Positions 35,308 through 43,159 of a DNA stretch of 64,000 nt are shown here, one piece after another. Numbering within the stretch: the stretch's first letter is position 1; each line of letters begins with the position of its first letter. The notes below the pieces were generated by a model. That model was given only the letters and a program-made list of their open reading frames with translations, did not search any database and was not told where the DNA came from. The DNA is from JACWAE01 sp963847595 (GTDB taxonomy: Bacteria; Chloroflexota; Dehalococcoidia; SZUA-161). The stretch spans positions 868,001-932,000 of the forward strand of contig CAWKAJ010000002.1 in NCBI GenBank assembly GCA_963847595.1. The letters run 5' to 3'. Made by a program: the position numbers and the translations under genes.

Positions 35308-36138
35308 CTACTCCAGTAAAATCTGCGTGCCTGCGTTGTTCAGGAAAAAGATCTCGCCAAGTTCCCTGGCTAACACCATGCAGGCATTAAATCCCGTGCA
35401 ATGGGAGACGCCGAGCTTCTGCAAGCCCAGCTTCTTAAGCTCACTGGCGGTTTTCTCAATGCGCTCCTGAGAAGAGAGATACAAGTGCGTGCCGCCGATT
35501 ATGGTATTTATATATTCCCCTCCGGTGAGCTTCTGGACATGGCGCACGGTATTGATGATGCCGCGGTGAGCGCAGCCGGTAATCAGCGCCAGACCCTGAC
35601 CTGTCCTTACTATCAGCGCAAGGTCGTCAGCCAGAGGGTCCGGTATCATCCTGCCACCCTTCTTTGCGTAGAGCCGGTCATCAATGGTCTCGTAGTCATT
35701 AGTCATCTCTATCTCGCCGGTGGTCATTATCTCGTCGCTTATCTTGTAAGGCTTTCTGGACAAAGTAAAAGAGGCGCCGAAAGACTCCAGGTCCTCTCTG
35801 AGAAAGGGCATCCCCACATAACGGTCCGACTCGCTATACCGCGCATATTTCGGTATCCAAATATCGGGATGGGCTATGACCTCGATTCCCTTTTTCGCCC
35901 TCCTCAGCACCTCGCGCAGCCCGCCTGTGTGGTCTCCGTGAGCATGGCTGAGCACAATCCTGTCAACGGTAGAGAGGTCGATACCCAGGAGGTCAGCATT
36001 GTGCACAGCCGCTTTGCTCATGCCGGTATCCAGGAGGACTTTGCAGCTTTCCGTCTCCACGAGAACGCTCAAGCCCCATTCGCCCATAAGGTCAAGCTGG
36101 GCGCTATTTTCACTTAAGGTAATAATACGAACAGCCAT
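35308..36138 (-). CDS. MBL-fold metallohydrolase
   Basis: 276 residues with the metallo-beta-lactamase metal motif LSHAHGDHTGGL near residue 64, an upstream LLDTG strand and ITGCAHRGIINTV as the third ligand region. It most resembles the group annotated as dihydropterin/beta-RFA-P synthase-like hydrolases, but the substrate is unknown. GGAGGTAGTACC gives a good ribosome site. Same strand as apgM, 27 bases upstream of its -35 box. Confidence 0.88.
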   Translation of the reverse strand: MAVRIITLSENSAQLDLMGEWGLSVLVETESCKVLLDTGMSKAAVHNADLLGIDLSTVDRIVLSHAHGDHTGGLREVLRRAKKGIEVIAHPDIWIPKYARYSESDRYVGMPFLREDLESFGASFTLSRKPYKISDEIMTTGEIEMTNDYETIDDRLYAKKGGRMIPDPLADDLALIVRTGQGLALITGCAHRGIINTVRHVQKLTGGEYINTIIGGTHLYLSSQERIEKTASELKKLGLQKLGVSHCTGFNACMVLARELGEIFFLNNAGTQILLE

Positions 36139-36872
36139 GGTACTACCTCCAATCAGGGCTAAGTATAGCGTTAGCAGAGTGGAAGTTCAATCGGGAAGCA
36201 GGGCGGACCTCTTCGAATCTGGTTCTTTTGGGGTATAGCACGGCCGGGTTTTTATGACGCATGAATTATTCAATTTTGGGGTCGCCGGACGCCGGGATTT
36301 CGCGGGCCGTGATCAGCTTCAGCCGAACGCAGCGGGGACCGCTGGGGTAAAAAACGTCCCTATGTCGAGGAGTAATTTCCCCAAAACGAATTCCCACGAA
36401 CGAAACCCCACATATTCAATTTTCCGGGGGATGCCAAGAGCTTTACGCAACCAGCAATCAGCTTCAAAGCTATCAGCCCACAACTGTGAGGCTCAGTAGA
36501 TGCTGGCTGCCGCTCTTGAATTTGGTCGGGAGCTGTGTACATTCAGTCCCGATGTAATGTGGTCATTGTAGAACAAAAGTTCTTAATCTGTCAAGAGGAA
36601 AATGTCGCGGGGCGAGGCCGTTCGCCGCAAAGGATGAAGCACGAAGGGCGACCCGATTGGTCGCCCCTACAAGGCACAAGGCCTTGTGCCCCTACGAACT
36701 TTGACGGAAGTCACGACACTACACCGAGATTCTTCGCTACGCTCAGAATGACACGGCGGGGGGGGCAACCTCGCTCCCGCAAGGGGCGAGAGGATTGGGG
36801 CGAGGTACCCTCGCCCCTACTCGTCGTGACCCGCCAGAGGCGGATACGACGCTACATCGGGGAAAAGAGATT
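36139..36872. other. Gene-free stretch packed with small palindromic repeats
   Basis: No convincing ORF on either strand in 734 bases. From 36640 it holds consecutive hairpins, most ending in CCCCTAC: GGGCGACCC...GGTCGCCCC, GGCACAAGGCCTTGTGCC, GGGGCGAGGTACCCTCGCCCC, one arm of the GATTCTTCGC...CTCAGAATGAC family (36730-36752) and a CCGCCAGAGGCGG core (36831). The left half (36180-36600) shows nothing I recognise. Confidence 0.6.
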
Positions 36873-38093
36873 CTACCTGGACAGCGAAGGGGTTTTCAGG
36901 AGATAGCGGCCGTCTTCGGTGGGGAACACCTCTCTCAGAGGCAAGGTGCAGCCAGACTCGATAGCCGTGAAGCCGTATTTATCTCGAATGTGGTCTATAG
37001 CCTGGTTAAGCTGCTCCAGCAGCTCAGCCCAGGGGTCGAACATATTGAGCTGTCTCCCCTCAACCAGGTTCGATACGCCGATGCCGATGAGCCGCACCGG
37101 CACAGCCCTGTGCTCCAGTTCTTTATCTAATAATTTGCATCCAACATCAAATATTGTCCGGTCAGTATCAGCAGCTTGCTTCAAGGTATGGCTGCGGGTT
37201 ATGGTCTCGAAATCAGCATACCTGAGCTTCAAGGTTATGCACCTCGACTGCTTGCCCTGAGCGCGAAGCTCGGCACCCACCCGCTCGCTTAAGTAATGCA
37301 GCATAGCCTTAAGGAATCTACGGTCAAAGGTATCCCGGGCAAAAGTGGTGGAGCGGCTTATGGACTTGGGTGGCCCTAGCGCTGCTTCCACCTTACTGTT
37401 ATCTATGCCGCTGGCATAGCGGTGCAGCACCTCGCCCCATACACCGAAAGTCTGTTTCATAAAGGAGAGAGGCAGGCGGCTAAGCTCTCCTATGGTTTTG
37501 ATCCCCATCCTCTTCAGCACCATCTCGCCCTTGGCTCCCACGCCGGGCAGCCTGGCAATGGGCAACGGCGCCAGGAAAAGACGCTCCTGACCGGGAGCGA
37601 CCTCAATCAGACCATCGGGCTTGGACAGGCCCGAGGCCACCTTAGCCACCACCTTCGAGCTTGCGATCCCTACCGAGGCTGTGATACCTAGCTCACCTTT
37701 TATGCGCTGCTTTATGCGCAGCGCTGTTTCCCGGGCCGGGCCATAGAGCGGCTCGAAGCCGCTGAGGTCCAGATAAGCCTCCTCCAGCCCCAGCGGCTCG
37801 ATATCAGGCGTGAACTCACTGAGTATAGCCATGAATCTTTCCGAGGCATCGCTATAGCGATGGAAGTTGCCACCGAGAAAGATAGCATGGGGGCACAGGC
37901 GATGGGCCCGGGCCAAAGGCATCCCGGACTTCAACCCGTAGGCTCGTGCTTCGTACGAGGCGCAGGCGACCACGCCGCGGCCGTTGGGGTCTCCGCCAAC
38001 CACCACAGGCTTGCCCCGCAGGGCAGGGTTGAACACCTGCTCCACCGAGACAAAGAAGGCATCGAGGTCGATATGCAAAATGCAGCGAGCCAT
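36873..38093 (-). CDS. dinB: DNA polymerase IV (Y family)
   Basis: 406 residues; error-prone translesion polymerase. N-terminal catalytic motif HIDLDAFFVSVEQ, YSDAS, helix-hairpin-helix region (IARLPGVGAKGEMVLKRMGI) and a little-finger domain. The second catalytic motif reads GLEEAYLDLS where most family members have (S/G)-x-D-E-A-(F/Y)-L-D, so the usual catalytic Asp is a Glu here. No beta-clamp motif is obvious at the C-terminus. An SOS box and promoter lie directly upstream. Confidence 0.93.
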   Translation of the reverse strand: MARCILHIDLDAFFVSVEQVFNPALRGKPVVVGGDPNGRGVVACASYEARAYGLKSGMPLARAHRLCPHAIFLGGNFHRYSDASERFMAILSEFTPDIEPLGLEEAYLDLSGFEPLYGPARETALRIKQRIKGELGITASVGIASSKVVAKVASGLSKPDGLIEVAPGQERLFLAPLPIARLPGVGAKGEMVLKRMGIKTIGELSRLPLSFMKQTFGVWGEVLHRYASGIDNSKVEAALGPPKSISRSTTFARDTFDRRFLKAMLHYLSERVGAELRAQGKQSRCITLKLRYADFETITRSHTLKQAADTDRTIFDVGCKLLDKELEHRAVPVRLIGIGVSNLVEGRQLNMFDPWAELLEQLNQAIDHIRDKYGFTAIESGCTLPLREVFPTEDGRYLLKTPSLSR

Positions 38094-38121
38094 TTCCCGT
38101 TTTCTATTAAGTTTTCTATGG

Positions 38122-38135
38122 AGAACATATGTTCT
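38122..38135. promoter_or_regulatory. SOS (LexA) box of dinB
   Basis: AGAACATATGTTCT, a perfect palindrome fitting the GAAC-N4-GTTC LexA site of Gram-positive and related bacteria. It sits just downstream of the -10 box, 28 bases before the ATG, so LexA would block transcription. Confidence 0.8.
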
Positions 38136-38140
38136 AACAT

Positions 38141-38170
38141 ATTATAGAGCTATGCTCTTCCCTCTGTCAA
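38141..38170 (-). promoter_or_regulatory. Promoter of dinB
   Basis: Perfect TTGACA (38165-38170) and TATAAT (38141-38146) with an 18-base spacer, read leftwards; the SOS box follows at once. Confidence 0.8.
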
Positions 38171-38351
38171 GGTCAAATTGTCGCGCCATTGACATCACAG
38201 ACAGTCTAATGGTATAAGTTAGTCCACATACGAGATCTCCCACTGGTACAGTGCTCACTCTGTGCAACTTTTTTGCGTTGTAAGGTCTCCTACTGCGCTT
38301 TTTAGTACGCTAGGGCTAAGGACAGGCCAATAGACCCGAAATGGAGAACAT

Positions 38352-39758
38352 ATGATGACACAGAAGGCAAACCGCGAAGGTATGTTGGGTGACTACCGCA
38401 TCCTCGACTTAACCGACCACAAGGGAATCTACTGCGCCAAGGTACTCGCTGACCTCGGGGCTGACGTCATCAAAATCGAGAAACCGGGCGGAGACGCTGC
38501 CCGAAACATTGGCCCATTCTACAAAGACATCCCCCACCCGGAGAAAAGCCTTTACTGGTGGGCCTACAATACCAGCAAAAGAGGCATAACCCTGAACCTC
38601 GAGACCGCCGATGGAGTAGATATATTCCGCAGGCTGGTCAAGACCGCTGATGCCGTGGTAGAGTCGTTCGCACCGGGATACATGGACAGGCTGGGGCTGG
38701 GATATTCAGCGCTCAGCGAAATAAATCCGGGCATTATTATGACCTCCATCTCCCCCTTCGGACAAACAGGCCCTCACAAAGACTGGAAAGCTACGGACCT
38801 TGTGGGTTGGGCAGTGGCCGGTCAGGCATATGTCACCGGAGATGACGACCGTCCTCCGTGTCAGGTCAGCTTCCCCCACTGCTACCTCGTTGCAGGCTGC
38901 CATGCTGCATCGGGGACGCTGGCTGCCCTATACTACCGGGAGCTCTCAGGGGAAGGCCAGCACGTTGACGTCTCCATGCAGGAATCCGTGCTATGGACCA
39001 CGCTTCTGTTGGTGCAGTTCTGGGACATGATGAAGATCAACCTGTTTCGCGCCGGTTCCCGCCGCTCCATGGGCACCGCATTGTTCAGGCTTGCCTTTCC
39101 CTGCAAGGATGGGTTCGTGGGCTTTCTCATAGCAGGAGGCCAGCTAGCTTCAATCTCGATGCCGCCGTTACTAAAATGGATGGCTGAGGAGGGAATGCTG
39201 GGAGCTTTTGAGGACAAAAGGGACTGGGAAGCCAGAGACTGGATAGAGAAGGTAGACGCCTGGTCGTTGACTCAGGAAACGATCGATGCCTGGGAGAACA
39301 GTATAATAGATTTCTTTGCCGGCAAGACCAAGGCCGAGATATACGAGAAGGCACGGGAGAGAGGCATGATAATTTACCCCGTGAGCACCACCCAGGACCT
39401 GGCGCAGAACGCTCAGCTTAAGGCCAGGGATTTCTATGTAGAGGTTGAACACCCGGAATTAGGTGAAACCGTAACCTATGTGGGTTCCCCATACAAGAAT
39501 GACTGTGGCTCCCTGGAGAATATCGAGGCGTGCCCCGCTTATCGGCGAGCACAACCGGGAAATCTACGAAGGGGAGTTGGGCCTGTCCCCAGAGCATACG
39601 CGCCTGCTCAAGGAAGCAGGAGTCATCTGAATACTGGAAGCTCAAAAACTCTTATGACGATTGCCATCCTTCACTTTGTGAAGAACCACCAAGGGTTAAA
39701 AATAAAATGTCATTCTGAGGAGTCCGCCAGAGGCGGACGACCGAAGAATCTCAGATAA
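38352..39758 (+). CDS. CaiB/BaiF family III CoA-transferase, frameshifted near the 3' end
   Basis: Transfers CoA between carboxylic acids through an aspartyl-CoA intermediate. N-terminal GDYRILDLTDHKGIYCAKVLADLGADVIKIEKPGG fits the family. The catalytic Asp should lie in the ATDLVGWAVAGQAYVTG region. Up to SPYK (39497) the reading is normal; beyond it the frame is lost and continues into a repeat. One extra base in AAGAAT (39495-39500) would restore KMTVAPWRISRRAPLIGEHN and a stop at 39630, giving a usual C-terminus and about 425 residues. Either a recent mutation or a consensus error. GGAG precedes the ATG. Confidence 0.85.
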   Translation: MMTQKANREGMLGDYRILDLTDHKGIYCAKVLADLGADVIKIEKPGGDAARNIGPFYKDIPHPEKSLYWWAYNTSKRGITLNLETADGVDIFRRLVKTADAVVESFAPGYMDRLGLGYSALSEINPGIIMTSISPFGQTGPHKDWKATDLVGWAVAGQAYVTGDDDRPPCQVSFPHCYLVAGCHAASGTLAALYYRELSGEGQHVDVSMQESVLWTTLLLVQFWDMMKINLFRAGSRRSMGTALFRLAFPCKDGFVGFLIAGGQLASISMPPLLKWMAEEGMLGAFEDKRDWEARDWIEKVDAWSLTQETIDAWENSIIDFFAGKTKAEIYEKARERGMIIYPVSTTQDLAQNAQLKARDFYVEVEHPELGETVTYVGSPYKNDCGSLENIEACPAYRRAQPGNLRRGVGPVPRAYAPAQGSRSHLNTGSSKTLMTIAILHFVKNHQGLKIKCHSEESARGGRPKNLR

Positions 39759-39807
39759 TAGCTCAGGGTGAGTACCGAGATTCTTCGCTCCGCTCAGAAT
39801 GACATAA
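39708..39807. repeat. Palindromic dispersed repeat (TCATTCTGAG family)
   Basis: ATGTCATTCTGAG at the left pairs with CTCAGAATGACAT at the right, with inner GAAGAATCTCA / TGAG..GATTCTTCG arms and a CCGCCAGAGGCGG core. A single arm of the same family lies at 36730-36752. Same design as the element at 7148-7248 but a different sequence. Confidence 0.75.
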
Positions 39808-39848
39808 AGCCTAAGCGCTTTATTTTCAGAGGAATGCGGAGGCAGTTG

Positions 39849-41072
39849 ATGACGAAGAAGCGCATATTTGAAGGGGTGAAAATAGCCGATTTCACCTGGC
39901 TGGGGGTCGGCCCCATCGCCATAAAGTTTATGGCCGACATGGGGGCGACGGTCATCCATATCGAATCATATACCAGGCCTGACATTACCAGAGTGTCCGC
40001 TCCCTACAAAGACTGGCAGCCGGGCATAAACCGCAGTGCTTTCTTCGCCGTCTATAACGACAGCAAATACGGCATAACCCTTAACCTGAGGATGCCCCAG
40101 GCGCAGCAGGTCGCCAAAAGGATAATCCGCAACTGGGCCGATGTGGTCGCCGACGCCCACCTGCCAGGCATTATGGAGAAGTTCGGCCTGGAATACGAGA
40201 CTCTGAGAAAGGAGAAACCGGACCTCATTCACGTTGCCACTTCCTTACAGGGCAAAACAGGCCCCTACAGCACGATGCCGGGTCATGGCATGGTCGGGGT
40301 GTCGCTGGGCGGCTTTACCCAGGTCACCGGATGGCCTGATAGAGAGCCCACAGTGCCCTTCGGAGCCCTTACCGATTTCCTAACCTTCCCCCACATGGTG
40401 ACTGCTCTTATCGCAGCGCTTATCCATCGCAGGAAGACCGGCGAGGGACAGTACATTGAGCTCTCCCAACTGGAATGCAGCGTGCAATTCCTGGCACCGC
40501 CCATCATGGATTACATGATAAACGGGCGGATTCTGGAGCGCACGGGCAACCGATCTACGTACGCCGCGCCACACGGCGTCTACCGCTGCAAGGGCGAAGG
40601 CGAGAGATGGTGCGCCATAGCCGTAAGTACCGAAGAAGAGTGGCGCAACTTCTGCAAGGTCATCGGCAATCCCGCATGGACGAAAGAGGCCAAGTTCGAC
40701 ACGTTCAGGGGCCGCAAGGGCAACGAGGACGAGTTGGATGCGTTCGTGGAGGGATGGACGGTCAACCACCCGCCGGAGGAAGTAATGAGGCGGATGCAGG
40801 CGGCAGGGGTGCCCGCAGGAGTAGTAGAGAGCGGCGAAGACCTGGTCGCAGACCCCCAGTTGAACCACCGGGGCACCCATGTCATTCTGAAACATCCCGA
40901 GATCGGGCCGCATATCTACCAGGCTCCGCCTTATCGCTTCTCGAAGACGCCTCACGAGCTTACCATGCCCGCCCCCTGCCTGGGCCAGCACAATGAATAC
41001 GTGCTGAAAGAGATTCTGGGAATGTCCGACGACGAAGTAGCAGAGCTGCTCATAGCGGGCGCCCTTGAGTAA
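39849..41072 (+). CDS. CaiB/BaiF family III CoA-transferase
   Basis: 407 residues; second member of the family, with GVKIADFTWLGVGPIAIKFMADMGATVIHIES at the start and a KTGEGQYIELSQLE motif in the middle. It ends AELLIAGALE, complete. The ATG follows CGGAGG at good spacing; the upstream open frame lies in the palindromic repeat and is not coding. It follows the first CoA-transferase on the same strand, and the two may form a heteromer or act in sequence on fatty or aromatic acid CoA esters. Confidence 0.92.
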   Translation: MTKKRIFEGVKIADFTWLGVGPIAIKFMADMGATVIHIESYTRPDITRVSAPYKDWQPGINRSAFFAVYNDSKYGITLNLRMPQAQQVAKRIIRNWADVVADAHLPGIMEKFGLEYETLRKEKPDLIHVATSLQGKTGPYSTMPGHGMVGVSLGGFTQVTGWPDREPTVPFGALTDFLTFPHMVTALIAALIHRRKTGEGQYIELSQLECSVQFLAPPIMDYMINGRILERTGNRSTYAAPHGVYRCKGEGERWCAIAVSTEEEWRNFCKVIGNPAWTKEAKFDTFRGRKGNEDELDAFVEGWTVNHPPEEVMRRMQAAGVPAGVVESGEDLVADPQLNHRGTHVILKHPEIGPHIYQAPPYRFSKTPHELTMPAPCLGQHNEYVLKEILGMSDDEVAELLIAGALE

Positions 41073-41091
41073 AGGAAACGATGACAGGTAC

Positions 41092-41137
41092 TTGACAAAA
41101 GCAATTTATGGTTCCATAATAGAACCGTTATGGAACC
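41092..41137 (+). promoter_or_regulatory. Promoter and operator of the toxin-antitoxin pair
   Basis: TTGACA (41092), a 17-base spacer and CATAAT (41115). The -10 box is inside an inverted repeat GGTTCCATAA-N8-TTATGGAACC (41110-41137), a likely site for autoregulation by the ribbon-helix-helix antitoxin. Confidence 0.7.
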
Positions 41138-41150
41138 AGAGGGGTGTCAA

Positions 41151-41396
41151 ATGCGCGCCATCACTGTCAAAAATATTCCCGACAATCTATATCAGCGTTT
41201 AAAGCAGAGTGCGACGGAAAACCGACGCAGCATCAACAGCGAAATACTCGTCTGCATAGAACGAACAGTTCAAACTCAGAAGCACGAGAGCGCTAATGAC
41301 ATCCTCGCCAGGGCTCGCCAACTGCGACAAAAAACCAGAGGACATGCGCTCACTGACAGGAAATTTAACGAAATGAAAACAGCGGGAAGGCCATGA
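41151..41396 (+). CDS. Ribbon-helix-helix antitoxin (FitA/Arc-like)
   Basis: 81 residues. RHH DNA-binding motif MRAITVKNIPDNLYQRLKQSA, NRRSINSEILVCIERTV; the C-terminal helix (ILARARQLRQKTRG) would wrap the toxin. GAGGGG precedes the ATG. Overlaps the toxin start by ATGA and is likely to repress its own promoter through the inverted repeat at 41110-41137. Confidence 0.88.
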   Translation: MRAITVKNIPDNLYQRLKQSATENRRSINSEILVCIERTVQTQKHESANDILARARQLRQKTRGHALTDRKFNEMKTAGRP

Positions 41397-41797
41397 TCGT
41401 CGTAGACACAAATGTGATCGGTTACCTATTCTTATCCAGCAAGCGAACCGACCAGGCCGAACAAGCCCTGCTGAAAGATTACCACTGGGTTGCGCCTCCG
41501 CTGTGGAGAAGCGAGCTCTGTAACGTCCTGGCAACCTGCACAAATCAAAGCTTAATAAGCCTGGAAGATGCCCTCATTGTTATCTCAGAAGCTGAGCAAT
41601 TGATGAAAGATTCCGAATATGGAGTCGCTTCGGAGAAGATACTCAGACTGGCAACACAAAGCGGATGCTCCGCTTACGACTGTGAATTTGTTGCCTTAGC
41701 CATGGATTTGAATGCTCCCCTTGTCACCGTAGATAAGAAAATACTCGCCAAGTTCCCCGATGTAGCAATTTCTTTAGATAAGTTTGTGTCCAAATAG
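41393..41797 (+). CDS. PIN-domain toxin, VapC/FitB type
   Basis: 134 residues; Mg-dependent RNase of type II toxin-antitoxin modules. The acidic active-site residues are in MIVVDTNV, WRSELCNVL, YDCEFVALA and LVTVDKK. Four-base overlap with the antitoxin gene gives translational coupling. The target RNA is unknown. Confidence 0.9.
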   Translation: MIVVDTNVIGYLFLSSKRTDQAEQALLKDYHWVAPPLWRSELCNVLATCTNQSLISLEDALIVISEAEQLMKDSEYGVASEKILRLATQSGCSAYDCEFVALAMDLNAPLVTVDKKILAKFPDVAISLDKFVSK

Positions 41798-41874
41798 CAG
41801 GCGACCTAAACCTCACCAAAGGAGACTCGACCTCTAGACTCCTCGCAACGGAGGCCGTTTAGCAACACTTCTCA

Positions 41875-41966
41875 ACCCCCTTTATCCCCCAATCTTGGGG
41901 GATTTTAGGTTTGGGGGACACCCCCAAACCCCTGGCAGAGGGGACTCGCCCCTCTGCACTCCCCAT
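41875..41966. repeat. CCCCCAATCTTGGGGG repeat, single copy
   Basis: CCCCCAATCTTGGGGG palindrome, then TTTGGGGGACACCCCCAAA and GAGGGG...CCCCTC, each able to form a hairpin. Same family as the tandem copies at 42886-43125 and the fragments at 7120-7290 and 59856-59910. Confidence 0.7.
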
Positions 41967-42072
41967 TAGTAAACAATCTCCACAACCAGCCGTTGATTTA
42001 TCGTAGAAGAATCGCTATACTATCAAACACTTCAGACAAAATAAGAGGGGATACAAGGGAGGAGGTTTAGAA

Positions 42073-42327
42073 ATGCCAGAAATAGAAGTCGGCAAGGTCA
42101 GTGCCTTTTTCGCCCGACCCGTAGTGGCCGGCATCGACCTCACCTCAACCGTCAAGGTCGGCGACAAGCTCCATATCAAGGGTCATACGACTGACGTTGA
42201 GGTTACCATCGAGTCGATGCAAATCCACAACGTGAACGTGCAGGAGGCAAAATCCGGGGATTCTATCGGAGTTAAGGTCCCTGACAGGGTGCGGCCTGGA
42301 GACCATGTCTACAAGATCACTCCATGA
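42073..42327 (+). CDS. Small EF-Tu domain 2-like protein
   Basis: 84 residues forming a lone beta-barrel of the translation-factor domain 2 type: VGKVSAFFARPVVAGIDL, VKVGDKLHIKGHTTDVEVTIESMQIH, SGDSIGVKVPDRVRPGDHVYKI. No GTPase domain, so it is not a translation factor by itself; the role is unknown. AGGAGG precedes the ATG. Confidence 0.85.
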   Translation: MPEIEVGKVSAFFARPVVAGIDLTSTVKVGDKLHIKGHTTDVEVTIESMQIHNVNVQEAKSGDSIGVKVPDRVRPGDHVYKITP

Positions 42328-42367
42328 GTCTCCACAGGACCATCAGGTTATCCTCGGTTGCCTTCAG

Positions 42368-42841
42368 CTAGTGGCCTGCTATCGCTTTGCCCAGGTTTGC
42401 CATCTCGATGGCATGTAACGCAGCCTGCGAGCCGTAGTTGCCTGACTTCGTGCCCGCCCTCTCTATGGCCTGCTCCAGGGTATCAGCGGTAATCACCCCC
42501 AGGATGACAGGGAGCCCGGTCGCCAGACTTACGTTGGCAATACCTTTGCTCACCTCAGCAGCGATATAATCGAAGTGCGGCGTGCCGCCGCGAATCACAG
42601 CGCCCAGGCAGATTATGGCATCGTATCTTCCCGACTCAGCCATCTTCTTGGCAATGAGCGGTATCTCGAAGGAGCCCGGCGTCCAGGCAACGTCTACGTC
42701 TGCCTCCTTGACGCCATGGCGGGCCAGCGTATCCTGTGCTCCATCCAGAAGCTTGCCGGTGATAAACTCATTGAAACGCGAGACTATGACCCCGAACTTC
42801 AGCCCCTCCCCCACCAACTTGCCTACATAACGCTTAGCCAA
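42368..42841 (-). CDS. ribH: 6,7-dimethyl-8-ribityllumazine synthase
   Basis: 157 residues; condenses 3,4-dihydroxy-2-butanone 4-phosphate with the ribitylamino-pyrimidinedione in riboflavin synthesis. Motifs VSRFNEFITGKLLDGA, WTPGSFEIPL, GAVIRGGTPHFDYI and GVITADTLEQA. Third gene of the leftward rib run, separated from ribBA by 318 bases of tandem repeat. Confidence 0.95.
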   Translation of the reverse strand: MAKRYVGKLVGEGLKFGVIVSRFNEFITGKLLDGAQDTLARHGVKEADVDVAWTPGSFEIPLIAKKMAESGRYDAIICLGAVIRGGTPHFDYIAAEVSKGIANVSLATGLPVILGVITADTLEQAIERAGTKSGNYGSQAALHAIEMANLGKAIAGH

Positions 42842-42885
42842 GATTCACCTCCCCGATAAATTCGCTTGAGGTTGAATATCCTTTT

Positions 42886-43125
42886 ATCAACCCCCTAAAT
42901 CCCCCAGTCTTGGGGGACTTGTAGAACTGGGGGGACACCCCCAGACCCCCGGCAGGATGTATCCTGCACCTCTTTTTATTAACTCCCTATATCCCTAATC
43001 TTGGGGGACTTGTGGAACTGGGGGGACACCCCCAGACCCCCGGCAGGATGTATCCTGCACCTCTTTATTATTAACCGCCTATATCCCTAATCTTGGGGGA
43101 CTTATACAACTGGGGAATACCCCAT
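42886..43125. repeat. Tandem ~90-bp palindrome-rich repeat, 2.6 copies, between ribBA and ribH
   Basis: Units start near 42886, 42978 and 43067. Each has AACNCCCTA.ATCCC.., TCTTGGGGGACTT, then GAACTGGGGGGACACCCCCAGACCCCC and GGCAGGATGTATCCTGCACCTC; the third is cut short. The unit is full of stable hairpins (TGGGGG/CCCCCA, CAGGATGTATCCTG). It splits the riboflavin operon and might terminate or reset transcription before ribH. Confidence 0.85.
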
Positions 43126-43159
43126 CAGTCTTAGGAAGACTGCTTTTCTTTTAACTGCC

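Noticed and set aside
39768..39848. 27-codon N-terminal extension of the second CoA-transferase
   Set aside because: It is translated palindromic repeat; the family N-terminus and ribosome site start at 39849.
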